Source: Phytophthora colocasiae
Lineage: Eukaryota; Oomycota; Peronosporomycetes; Peronosporales; Peronosporaceae
NCBI GenBank assembly: GCA_018806915.1
Contig: JAGKQI010000105.1
Coordinates: 3,844,001 to 3,908,000 of the forward strand
Direction: 5' to 3'
Length of the DNA: 64,000 bases
Shown: positions 41,202 through 51,202 of the stretch, in pieces
Numbering within the stretch: position 1 is the first letter of the stretch
How the letters are laid out: the number at the start of each line of letters is the position of its first letter
Notes under the pieces: generated by a model
Databases searched by the model: none
Seen by the model: only the letters and a program-made list of their open reading frames with translations
What the model was told of the DNA's origin: nothing
Program-made: the position numbers and the translations under genes

Positions 41202-41777
41202 ACACGGCTGGTTCCAAATTCAACTCTTCTGCACTCACGTGCAAACACCGGGTGAACTTGGTTTCCAATCTCCGAATGGCTCGATTCAACATGTCTGACT
41301 GGACATTCTCTATAAAAGATCCCCTAGGGGATTCGAATTCTCCCTCCAGAGCCATATCTTCTGAGGGATCGTCCCCTGGCAAGTCCTCATCCACAGTAAT
41401 CGCATCGAAAAATTCATCATCATCCGAACTTTCAAAAACGGACCCATCATCTCCATCCGGACTTCATCACAAGTTTCGTATTCTTCAGGATCTGGCTCCA
41501 CAACTCGCGGAGGGTCGTCAGGTTCTGAAACTTCATCGATAGTGGGGAGTTCTTCTCGAACAGAATCATCAGGAATTTTCGGGGGTGGAACTTGAAGTTG
41601 GACCATGTGCACGTTTGAGCTTCCTCGGGGTGGCCTTACCAACAATTTCTTGGGCCATGAGCAGGTCGTTCTTTGGACACATGGTGGTCCGGACTCGGAC
41701 AGCATCTGCATGTACTTCTGTTGTCGGAGCTGCTCCTGTCTGGAGTTGGTATTCTCATAGATCAGGACCTCCCATTC

Positions 41778-42889
41778 TCAATACCTCCGAAGTCCTGGCC
41801 TCACAAAACGTCCAAAAGGATAACATCCGTACTCCACAATCTGGGCGACTGTGGTATTCGGTCCCATCCAGACGTCCTTCTCCGAAATATTCACCACTCG
41901 AACGGCGACTGCCCAAGATCGGGCACCATAAATAAGCTGCGTCACCCATCGGTCACCACGCCCAGCCCACACAACTTCACGTTGTGGATTACTCTGGCCA
42001 TAATTGATCCGGATGACAGCTTGCTCGCCCGGTTGGAGGCATATCGTCCCTGATGGTCGCACGTCCAGCCGAAGTCCTTTCCTTTGTTGGTCGAACGTTC
42101 TTCCGGACAACATCACATTCTCTTCATCTGGAAGTTGCACCAAGCCTTCTCGAACACACAATCGGACTCCACCGAATACATGAAGTCCATTCCGAGAAGC
42201 ATGTCAACACCTTCGCCGATGTTGGCAACCCACAATTCCAAAACATACACCACGTTCAGTCCCAAAGTCACATTCACTTCAGTCCGAGCAGAGATGATTG
42301 TCGGCACTCCTCCCAATCCGGACACCCGGAGCTGCTTCTGAAAGTCCAACTTGAGCTTGAGTCTACGCACAAGATCCAAACTCAACATACTTACTGAAGC
42401 TCCAGAGTCCAAACGAATCTCCGTCCGACAGTTGTTCACCGCACCATGTACCATAGCAACCCTTTTCGAATTCTCCGAACGATGTTCTTCCCACCATCCA
42501 TAACTCTCACCGGGTTTGAGCCTGAACTCGACAGGAGTGTCATCCGTGTTATCTGGATGCCAGTCGTCTAAAAGGTCAGGGTCATCACCAACTGGAGTGG
42601 GGTCTTCTTTCGGGAAAATGGTCATGCATTGATGGTTAACTTGTCGTCTCAACTCAGGTCCAACGTACGCTAAAACACACAATTCTGGGGTTTTCTTGAG
42701 CCCGGCGCGTTCTGGATCCCCATCCAGCGGGCTTAGTGGTTTAACGGTTTCTCCCCAGAATCGGCGTCCGGATCCAGAAGTTGATTCCGGATGGCGGTCG
42801 GCAGGTCCAGCGCACCTTGTTGGATGAGACTCTTGATGTCTTGGAGTGCCTTGTACTCTCCACATGATCCTTCGTGATACCGGTGACAA
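41778..42889 (-). pseudogene. G2 retropepsin and flanking region
   Basis: Aspartic protease: the active site is EIRLDSGASVSMLSLDLVRR (about 42410), and the second structural motif VDMLLGMDFMYS (about 42190). The frame then shifts near 42165 into the second part, which has a beta-rich sequence (GTICLQPGEQAVIRINY, YGARSWAVAVRVVNISEKD) of the kind found between protease and RT. It overlaps the gag frame end, so expression as gag-pol would need a frameshift or the overlap is damage. Confidence 0.8.
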
Positions 42890-44838
42890 TAGTCACATTG
42901 GCGAGTCCGGCAGAATCGGACCGGATGTCCTTTCTTATGACAACGTTCACACTCGATGTCAGCCCAACAGTCCTCCTTGACATGTCCGAAGTTTCGACAA
43001 TTCTCGCAGAATCTTGCGGAGTAGGTTGGACTTTTGAAGCCATGTCTTTTATGGTCCGGATGATCTCCGGATGATCGAGGTTTCCACCCAGAATCTTCGT
43101 GAATCTTGTACACCGCATTCGAGAGATCGTCCATCGTCAGGAAAGAGTCATCTGGACCATCATCGGTCTTCGAAATTATCGAGGTGGACATAGTCTCCGG
43201 TGGTGGCTTCTCTTCTTCATCTTGGAACCTCACATGTCGATCGTCATCTTCCGAGCCTTCAACATCTCGAGCGAGGTATGCTTTACCTGTCCGCTTGGAC
43301 CGGAACTTGTCACGAGGAACGTTGTCTGCCCGGAAGTCTCGCTTCGGAGGTGGCGTATCATATTCGTCATCCAAAGTCAAGTCTTCATGCTGCCGTAAGA
43401 CGTACTCGACATCTTTCAAGCTTCGGAGTCGTTGTCCTTGGAGCGTCATCCGAAGTCTGGAGTCCAGAAGTTTCTTGATGAACACCTTCAACTGACTTTC
43501 GCGCTGTTTACTCGATCCATCGATGTCGACTCCAGCTCGATCCGCCACCTTGTTGAGTCGGTAGTAGAAATCCAGTGGAGACTCGTTCTTCTTTTGGACC
43601 ATCGTATAGTAACGTTCAGCGTCGGAAGTCTTCGCCTTGCAGTATCGCTCCTTGAACGCCTTCAGAAAATCCTTCCACTTCCGGCGAACTTTCGGGGTTA
43701 GGTTGGCGCGCCAGTTCCGGACAGCAGGGGACAGCTTCAATTTCATTTCGTATATCTTCACGCTGTCTGTCCAGCCTCCTTGAGCTGACATACTTTGGAA
43801 CCTTTCCAACCATCTCATCCGAGTGGCCAGCGGCGCCTTCTCGTCAAAATCTTCCAGAGTGCTCGCATTCACAAACGGCTTGAACAGGTACGTAGTGGTT
43901 CCATTCGGGCCGGTCGTAGTCGTAACTCCGGGAGATGTGTCTTCGAAAGAGCTGCTATCTGAACTTGGGGAGTCGGAGTCACTGCCAGAGTCGGAGCTCG
44001 AACTGGACGAGCTTGGATCGTCCGAAGGCCGTCTCCGTCTGGAGACTGACCGCTTAGAAGACTGGCCCTTACTTGACGATGAGCTCTTCCTCGGCGTGTC
44101 TGCCCCATTCCTCGACGCCCTTCTCCGGGATGCATCGCCTGATTCTTCTCTTCGAGGCCTTACTTCAGATGATCTTCTCCGTTCGGGGTCGCTTGCCCCC
44201 CTTGCCTTGCCGTCATGGTGCTTCCTGGACTCAGGAGTCTTGGACGTCTTCGTCTCACCAGAAACAACTTTGAGGGCGGCGGCCAGTTGAGCGGCAAAAG
44301 CTTCGTCAGGGTTCCGAACATCTGTTTTCTGGGATTCCGTATGGGACGTGCTCTGGGATGGAGCGCCGGATACTGGGTGTAAAGTTGCCAAATCAGAAGA
44401 TGTCCCACCTTGAGTTGCACTAACGGATGGCTCTGATGTCTTCGCCTTTAAGTCGCGAATTTGCGAGGCTAAGAACTTCTGCACCGCCGTCGACATCTCC
44501 CGCTCCTTCTTCCTCGCAGCCTCGGACGCCTCCAGCTCGCGCTGAAGGTCGAACACCTTCCGGTCATCAGACGAGTTACGCTTCGACTTGGTGCTCTTCT
44601 TCTTATGACGTTGCTCTCTGGATAAACGCTCTGCGGAATGATCTTCATCAGGACGCGGCTCTGCTGGGACGACTTGCGTAGTGGTAAACACTTGAGTCGG
44701 CTCCTGCTTCGGGAACATCCCTTGAATCCTCGAGTCCAGCAAGCGCTCCAATTTGGAATCCAGGTCGCTTGACATCTTCTGTAGCGCCGACCCTTGCTGG
44801 TCTTCCATTCGTGCCATCACCTTCTGGAGCTGGAACAT
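42733..44838 (-). CDS. gag: G2 gag, capsid and two zinc knuckles
   Basis: 701 codons. A Ser/Arg-rich first half (SRRRRPSDDPSSSSSSSDSG) leads into a capsid-like region: DFDEKAPLATRMRWLERFQS, WRANLTPKVRRKWKDFLKAF, ERYYTMVQKKNESPLDFYYR, the pattern of Gypsy retrotransposon gag. Near the C-terminus CENCRNFGHVKEDC and CERCHKKGHPVRFC are CX2CX4HX4C knuckles, and a third, CDYCHRYHEGSC, is close to the pattern. The reading frame is open further upstream, so it probably continues from the extension frames at 44940-47053. Confidence 0.85.
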   Translation of the reverse strand: MFQLQKVMARMEDQQGSALQKMSSDLDSKLERLLDSRIQGMFPKQEPTQVFTTTQVVPAEPRPDEDHSAERLSREQRHKKKSTKSKRNSSDDRKVFDLQRELEASEAARKKEREMSTAVQKFLASQIRDLKAKTSEPSVSATQGGTSSDLATLHPVSGAPSQSTSHTESQKTDVRNPDEAFAAQLAAALKVVSGETKTSKTPESRKHHDGKARGASDPERRRSSEVRPRREESGDASRRRASRNGADTPRKSSSSSKGQSSKRSVSRRRRPSDDPSSSSSSSDSGSDSDSPSSDSSSFEDTSPGVTTTTGPNGTTTYLFKPFVNASTLEDFDEKAPLATRMRWLERFQSMSAQGGWTDSVKIYEMKLKLSPAVRNWRANLTPKVRRKWKDFLKAFKERYCKAKTSDAERYYTMVQKKNESPLDFYYRLNKVADRAGVDIDGSSKQRESQLKVFIKKLLDSRLRMTLQGQRLRSLKDVEYVLRQHEDLTLDDEYDTPPPKRDFRADNVPRDKFRSKRTGKAYLARDVEGSEDDDRHVRFQDEEEKPPPETMSTSIISKTDDGPDDSFLTMDDLSNAVYKIHEDSGWKPRSSGDHPDHKRHGFKSPTYSARFCENCRNFGHVKEDCWADIECERCHKKGHPVRFCRTRQCDYCHRYHEGSCGEYKALQDIKSLIQQGALDLPTAIRNQLLDPDADSGEKPLNH

Positions 44839-44939
44839 CGTGTTCAGCGCGACTTGTGTGGAACCAGAGCTAACTGACTTGGACGAACGCTCCGACCTGG
44901 CAGGTTCACTGGGACTCTCACGACGTCGGCCTTCAGGCT

Positions 44940-47053
44940 TCAGTTCATCATGTGCCTCAGAAGATCTGGCTTGACGGGCTTCTCGAGCTGCCTCTCGTCG
45001 TTTTGGAGACGCTTGGCACGCTTCTTCTTATGCATGTCAACCTTCGAGTCTGGTACGGCATCATGGCGGCTCACATCCTCACGGGCTCCACCTGGTTTTC
45101 CATGCGTCATCTGGAATGCCATCCCAAACTCCATGGACATCGGTCCTCCGAAGCTCCGAGCTGACATCGCCATGGGCGCGAATCTGGAAAAGGGCATATG
45201 ACTGCCCCCACTTCTACTCATCCCGAATCCCGAAGAATCAGAAGTGCTTTCTCGCGAAGTTCGCGATCCTGATGTAGCGCTCGCCATGGACTCACTGGAA
45301 CCTCCCGAAGATGCAAACATACTCGAAGATCGAGCCGAGTTCGTGCGTTCCGAAGAGACTCTGCTGGATGACATGGCGCTCTTGGACGACTGATCACCCT
45401 GGCTCGCTTCCAGATTCCGCAGTACCGATGACGGCACAGACGGCAGCGAAGATGACGCGGGCGACGGGATGGACGATGGCGCTCTGGGCATGACACGTTG
45501 AAGACGTTTCGGCTGGACCTCTCCTTGGGGTGGCCCCCTTGGACTTCTTGTCTTACGGAACCTGCCAACTGGAGCTGTCTCGCAAAGTCTCGACCGAATA
45601 GTGAGATCTCGTAATCCGAAATGACAACACTTTCACCATGACGAAACACTTCAGGATGTTGTTGATATAATCCTTGTCTTCCAGAAGTCTCCAAAATTCT
45701 GGTGTACGCGTATGCACGGAGCATAACTTGTCTCCACTCGATCATCTCAACCACGAGCAACCGAAACACGTCACCAACCACTTGTCGAACCAAATCCGGG
45801 TGGACATTGAACACTCGCGTCCTAAACCATCCTGGCACCAAGTTGACGAAACTGAATCCAGCCTCGAATAGCATCGTTTGAAGAACGGCGATACATTCTC
45901 GGGGCGAAAACTCCGCAGGCGGGATCAGCGCGCCTTGGACATCCTGAACGAATCCAAACGTCCGGCGTTGTATCTGCAACTCTGAGATCCAAGCGTCCGT
46001 CTGAGCCGGCATTAGAATGCGGCGATTCAAGTATTCCGAAGTCATTGCAGTGGCCACGATGAACGGTTCGCACTCCAGGTAGACTTGCGGCCAGCCATGA
46101 TGGAACTCAAGTGGATAGTTCCTTTCGGAACTGTCCTGCTCCCAGCGTCGGACTTGAGCAGCCACATACTCCTTCGCTTGAACATCAGTCATTTGGGATT
46201 CAGGTGACATCCGTCCACCTTCTGGAGCTTCATGCATCTGAGTGTCTGAGATGTCAAAACGGGGCGCTGCTTGGGCGGGCTCCACAGGGACCTCTGAAAA
46301 ACGCGAGATTTCCGGAAGCAGTGAATCTTCCGGGATTAATTGCGGTATCTCCACTTCCATGACGTCCGGCTGAGGCACAAACCCGTCTTCAAGCACAGCT
46401 TCTTCACGAACCGGCGATAACGGGCGCACTTCAGTTTTGACTTCTGTCTTGAACTGCGATTCTTCTCGGGCGTCCCCGACCGGAGCCATTCTTCCAGGTG
46501 AAGGAGAGTCCGGAACTCGATCCTCCATGGGGGACTCCATTTCGACAGCTTCTTCATCAGACACGTCTGCTCCAGAGTCTTCAGCCTCACTTGAGACGGC
46601 GTCATACTCTTCTCCATCGGACTCCTCCAGGCCGGAGTCGTCCACCAGTGCATCATCCGGACGCCTTTCGATGTCGGATTCAGACACTTCTTCTTCTTCG
46701 TCCGGATCCTCGTCGGACCCAGACTCCTCCTGATCAGGATCACCTTCTTCTCCCGAAGACTCTTCCGAGCCACTATCCTCCTGGCTCGCGAGGTGCGCGT
46801 CCAGTTGATCAGGCTCAGATTCTTCTTCTTCTTCTTCTTCCAGTGCTTCCTTCGCTTCCTTGGCTTCCAGAGCAGCCTTTCGCTTCGCAGCATTCGCCTG
46901 ACGATTTCTTCTGATATCTGCATCCAAATCTTCATGCTCATCAGGCTGCTGCCCCTTCAACCGACGCGACGATCTCGTAGTCAATCCACTTAGAGACGCG
47001 TCGCCTCCTCCTTTGCGCGTGCTTCCACTTCCACTTCCAGTCATAACCACCAC
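44940..47053 (-). pseudogene. G2 N-terminal gag extension or separate upstream frame
   Basis: ATG 47053 starts about 100 bp after the 5' LTR. The first 230 codons are very acidic (EEEEEEESEPDQLDAHLASQ type). A folded region follows, with YVAAQVRRWEQDSSERNYPL, HHGWPQVYLECEPFIVATAM and FEAGFSFVNLVPGWFRTRVF. The sense appears to change frame near 45550, giving a Ser/Met-rich part (45491-44940), and again near 45000 into the gag frame. I recognise no family in the folded part. It may be one very long gag with two shifts, or an upstream extra gene as in some large plant Gypsy elements. Confidence 0.6.
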
Positions 47054-47116
47054 ACTCGAAAGTTAGCAAGCAATCAATCCCCCAAAACTAATCAACAAAA
47101 TATAAAAAAGATAACT

Positions 47117-47154
47117 CGGTGATATCCTCGGTTCGAATCCGGGCACGCGCACCA
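47117..47154 (-). promoter_or_regulatory. G2 primer binding site, extended through a T arm
   Basis: On the minus strand, two bases after the 5' LTR, TGGTGCGCGTGCCCGGATTC begins a complement to a tRNA 3' end. The plus strand shows ...CGGTTCGAATCCGGG then CACGCGC and ACCA: a whole T arm and acceptor strand with encoded CCA. Only 12-18 nt are usually needed. Confidence 0.75.
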
Positions 47155-47156
47155 GG

Positions 47157-48690
47157 TGTGGCGAAGTGGGTGAACACTTTTGACCGCCCAGGGGGTTGCG
47201 TATAGCGTGCCGTCCAAAAGGAACAACCCAGACACTAAAAACTCCAAAAGAGAGTTAGTAGTCAGGTGTCCAGTTGGAGTGAGTCAGCACCACCTTCCGG
47301 TGTCCAAATGGGTATCCGGAAAGTGGCTTGGCGTGTGACCTTGTGACTACCCTCGTAGGTGTCGTTTGTCTTCGAACGCGAGGAGTCTGCACCGAAAGTG
47401 TTATCTCCAAAAGATTGTAGAACTAGATCCGGAAGGAGAGTGCTAACCAAATAAACACTTCCCAAACGGTGGTTAATTAGTCCGAAAGTGGGTAAGCACT
47501 TATGAGCAAAGTACTTTCCCTCCAACAGTTAACCAAATATACAAGAGAGTTAAACCAAAATATACAACCGCTTCTTATTCTTTTCGGCCCTCGAGCGGTG
47601 GGCACTCCAAATGCCAGTACGACTAGAGCAAAGTCCGGAACACTGGCACAGTTCCGGGGCTCTTTAACAGCGCACCACTTCCGATAGATTCACTAGGAAT
47701 CTCCGGAAGAATAGAATCCAATATATATGTCCCAAATACTATGTAGTATTTAAGAACACACACAACCAATACAGTCCAAACACACAAGCAGTCAAATCAA
47801 TCAATTTTAGGGGTGACTACCACTAACCTCCCAAAACGCAGTTATAATATGAAATAATACCCGAAAGTATCAACTGGAATATGAAATGGAAGGGTTCACG
47901 CCCGGGATACGCCGCCCGGATCACCTTTCCAACTTGGTCTTACCCTGGCGGAGATTCACGCGGCGGTGACGCTTGTCGACGCGGCCTGACGCTTGTTCGG
48001 CTACACGTGAAGCCCTCTTCTCGAGGCTGGTCCACGGCTCCTCACAGTGTGTCTTGGGAACACCTTCCAAGACTTGGCACTTGCGCCCTTGGTGGCAAAT
48101 TGAACTCTCTTTAATGTATAATAGCTAGCGCTAGCTAAACATGCAAAAATATACTTGGTTTCACTACCTAGTAGGGGCGTCTCATCAGGAAGAGGCTTGC
48201 GTTTCAGTAGAATACCATAGAGTCAAAGAACACGGAAGAATTCCAGCTGGCTCCGGACACATCATCGTCGGTCGTCTTGGTCGGTCGGAAATATATGGCC
48301 TTGAGTATACCCGAGACTCAACCAGGATACTGGGTACAAACCAGACACTCTCCGATAGTCAAACGTTAACCTCCACTTCGAACCTTCGACTTGATAATTT
48401 GGGTCTCGCATATACTCCAAAAATAGAACCCCTTGGTCATGGCGTTACCGAACAGTCACTTGGTTTCGGTGTTCGAATCATCTGGAGTGCATCTTCCGGA
48501 GTATGTCAGGATCTTTTCAAGTCGATTCCATCTTTTGGAGTCGGCAACCCCTTCCCAGGCTTGCCCTTGTCCCTTGGCACCCACAATTGTGCCTTAACCC
48601 TGAAATCATTTGGACCAGTAATATCCTCAATGCCGCTCTGGCTCTGGGAACCGGCAGTCCATAGAAAATTTGCAGAGTCACAGCTTCACA
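47157..48690 (-). repeat. G2 5' LTR
   Basis: 1534 bp, about six differences from 32200-33733. The palindrome TAGCTAGCGCTAGCTA is conserved at 48122-48137. Confidence 0.95.
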
Positions 48691-49748
48691 ATGGACTGCC
48701 AACACTCCGACGGAGTCGGTAGTGATTGAATAGGAGCCTGCGAGAACTGCGCAGGCTTCACGCGTTGACAAACCTCGCAAGCACGTACGTACTTGCGCAC
48801 CCACTTGTACTGGTGGTGCCAGTAGAAGTCACGCGTGAGAAGAGTGTATGTCTTCTCACGACCCAGATGCCCTGCCGTGGGGGCATCGTGATACTCGAAC
48901 ATGATCCTCAACCGGAGGTCATGATCATTCGGAACGACAATGCGATCCGCATTGTCGTCTACTGCACTGTACAGCAGTAGGCCTTCGTGTACACGATAGC
49001 GGTGTACACGAGCTCGAAGATGAGGGGTTAGCTTCCGACGTGCCACGTCGGAAGGTGCTGCGAGGAACTCCAGCAGCCCCTTCGCGTCTGCATCCCTTGC
49101 ATACGCGTTCTTCACGTCGTCAATCAACGTTGACGACGGCACACTTGTTCTCACGACGCCAACTGTATTGGCGTCGACCGTCTCCGCGTAGTCAGGTCGA
49201 CGCGATAACGCGTCGGCCACTACATTGAGTCTTCCGGGTTTGTACTCCACCCGGAAGTTGTACTCCGCGAAGAAGGACAACCATCTCGCCATACGTTGCG
49301 AGATGTGCGGCGACTTAATCGCCGTACGCAATGATGCGTGGTCTGTATAGACCACGAACGGTCTACTCCCAAGTAGATACACTCGGAACTTTGCGAGTGC
49401 ATACTTCATGGCAAGGAGCTCCTTGTCATGTACGGGATAGTTACGCTCAGCTGGCTTCAGCTGACGCGATTGATAGTAGACTACACGATCACGCCCTTCG
49501 CGATCGTGTTGCATCAATGCACATCCGATTGCAAAGTCGGATTCATCGCACACTACGTGTAATGGACGATCTTGGTCCGCCACGGCCAAGATCGGCGCTT
49601 CAGTCAAGCCCTGCTTGACTGCACCGAATGCATCCTCGCACTCGGTCGTCCAAATCCACTCAGCTTTTTTTCTTGAGAAGCTGTGACAATGGGCGAATCT
49701 TGCCCGCATAGTTCTCCACGTACTTGCACAAGTACGTGGCAAGCCCAA
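48691..49748 (-). CDS. G1 RNase H and integrase zinc domain
   Basis: KKAEWIWTTECEDAFGAVKQ is the RT connection. RNase H carries LHVVCDESDFAIGCALMQ (Asp), NYPVHDKELLAMKYALAKF (Glu) and VVYTDHASLRT (Asp), an intact single set, unlike G2. VEYKPGRLNVVADALSRRPD closes it. The integrase zinc finger follows as HDAPTAGHLGREKTYTLL and CEVCQRVK. The frame ends abruptly at SECWQS where G2 is inserted and continues at 32195. Confidence 0.9.
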
Positions 49749-50573
49749 GGAACTGCCTCAGTTCCTTCACATTGGATGGCGTGGGCCATTCATTGATCAC
49801 TCTGACCTTCTCTGGGTCAGGGCGCACGCCGTCTTTCCCCACGAGACACCCCAGAACGGGTATCTCGCTCGCCCCGAAGATACACTTCTTCAGGTTCGCA
49901 TAGAGCTTATGTTTCCTCATAAGCTCTAGCAGCTTCCGGAGATGCACCTTGTGCATCTCAATGTCCGTCTTCCCGTTGACAGCCCGGCTGTGGACGAACA
50001 CGTCGTCGAAGTAACTCGGTGCGAAGTCGCGCACCGAGCGCAATAGGATGCGTCACGCATCTATTGAACGTTGCAGGGGCGTTCTTAAGCCCCTGTGGCG
50101 TTACGAGCTTGGAGTGCTTACCGCTGTGAGAGGGATGTCCCTCTCACGCATGAGGATTTGATAGAATCCGTCACGCAGATCAAGAGCACTGAAGATAGTA
50201 CTCAAGGCCATCGAATCATAACATCTTTTCGCGGTATCGGCGTCTGCGCCGGTATCGTCGCATCGTTCAACTTGTTGTACGCATGAACGATGCGCCAGCC
50301 GTCCTGTGGTTTCTTAACACAGAACGTTGGGGCTCTGTGCGGGGACTTCGATTCCCGCACTTGACCTGCAAGACGACGACTTTCAAAGAAGTCGTCGATC
50401 GCTTGAACTTGTTCACGCGGCAGTGGCCACTGCCGTGTAACACAGTACTTCGTGCCCGGCACGAGATCAATCTCGTGCTGTACGCCCTTGTCCTTCGGAA
50501 GCTCCGAAGGAATCTCGTCTGGGAGTACATCCTTGTACTCTCGTAATAGGGACTCGACTTCAGCGAGTCCCAA
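49660..50573 (-). pseudogene. G1 reverse transcriptase, frameshifted
   Basis: The N-terminal frame has DEIPSELPKDKGVQHEIDLV and SKSPHRAPTFCVKKPQDGWR with VHAYNKLND. Between about 50200 and 50040 the palm reads ALDLRDGFYQILMRERDIP (first Asp), then loses a few codons, and LKNAPATFNRC. The catalytic motif is SYFDDVFVHS near 50010, followed by LYANLKKCIFGASEIPVLG and the thumb. At least three frame changes and a small deletion mean it is inactive. Confidence 0.85.
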
Positions 50574-51202
50574 CTCTGCTCCTCGAAGCGTTGCTTCTTG
50601 GTCTTCACACTGAGGGGGTCATCGCCCTCAGTGATTCCATCGACGACGAGCTGCTTCAGCTCTTCGGCTTCGCGATCCACTCTCTCGATATCCGAGAGAA
50701 TGCAAATTTGTTCGATGCATCCATCGTACAAGTCCCGCGCGAAGCGCTTCTAACTCATTGTTGGAAGTGCGGTCAACGCCGACGCACACGTCGGCGGATT
50801 CTCCAACCGCATCCTCTGGTACTGTAACCAGTACCAGTACGTGTCCAGACGTTCAATGTCTCGACATTCGGTGTCTGCCTGCAGATACACCCTCCTCAGT
50901 CACGGACTGAGACTCACACAGCTCACTGAGCTGGTGCCGCGCGCTCTGATACTGTACCGCAGTATCAGTTCGTGTCAAGGCGTTGAACGTCTTGACAATC
51001 GGTGTCTGCACCGCAGACACACCCTCCACAGTCACGGACTGGGACTCGCAAAGCTCCCTGAGCATGCGCCGCGAAGGTCTGCCATGGAGCTCAGCTCCAG
51101 GCGCTTCACGTCCAAGGCATCCCACCTTGGACGGGACGTTATCGCAATCGTCAGCGGATTCCTTCCGCTGACTCGCACTATCAAGCCCGGCTTGAGTGCC
51201 GC

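Larger units (their letters stand above)
32200..48690 (-). mobile_element. G2: 16.5-kb Gypsy element with dual RNase H and opposite-strand frame
   Basis: The LTRs are 1534 bp each (32200-33733 and 47157-48690), TGTG...CACA. The duplication is 4 bp, ATGG (32196-32199 and 48691-48694). Orientation is minus: 5' LTR at the right, an N-terminal gag extension, gag, protease, RT, degenerate RNase H, second RNase H, integrase, chromodomain, then a long opposite-strand frame before the 3' LTR. The LTRs differ at about six positions, so the insertion is young. A handful of frameshifts and stops affect both strands. Confidence 0.95.

Noticed and set aside
42874..44290. Several plus-strand frames opposite G2 gag
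   Set aside because: They mirror the Ser/Arg/Glu codon bias of gag; no start context or domain, unlike the frame at 33792.
47117..47154. tRNA gene with encoded CCA
   Set aside because: Only the T arm and 3' acceptor strand are present, and the position two bases after the G2 5' LTR fits a primer binding site.
47157..48690. Segmental tandem duplication of 1.5 kb (32200 and 47157)
   Set aside because: The TGTG...CACA ends, target duplication and gag-pol in between show they are LTRs.
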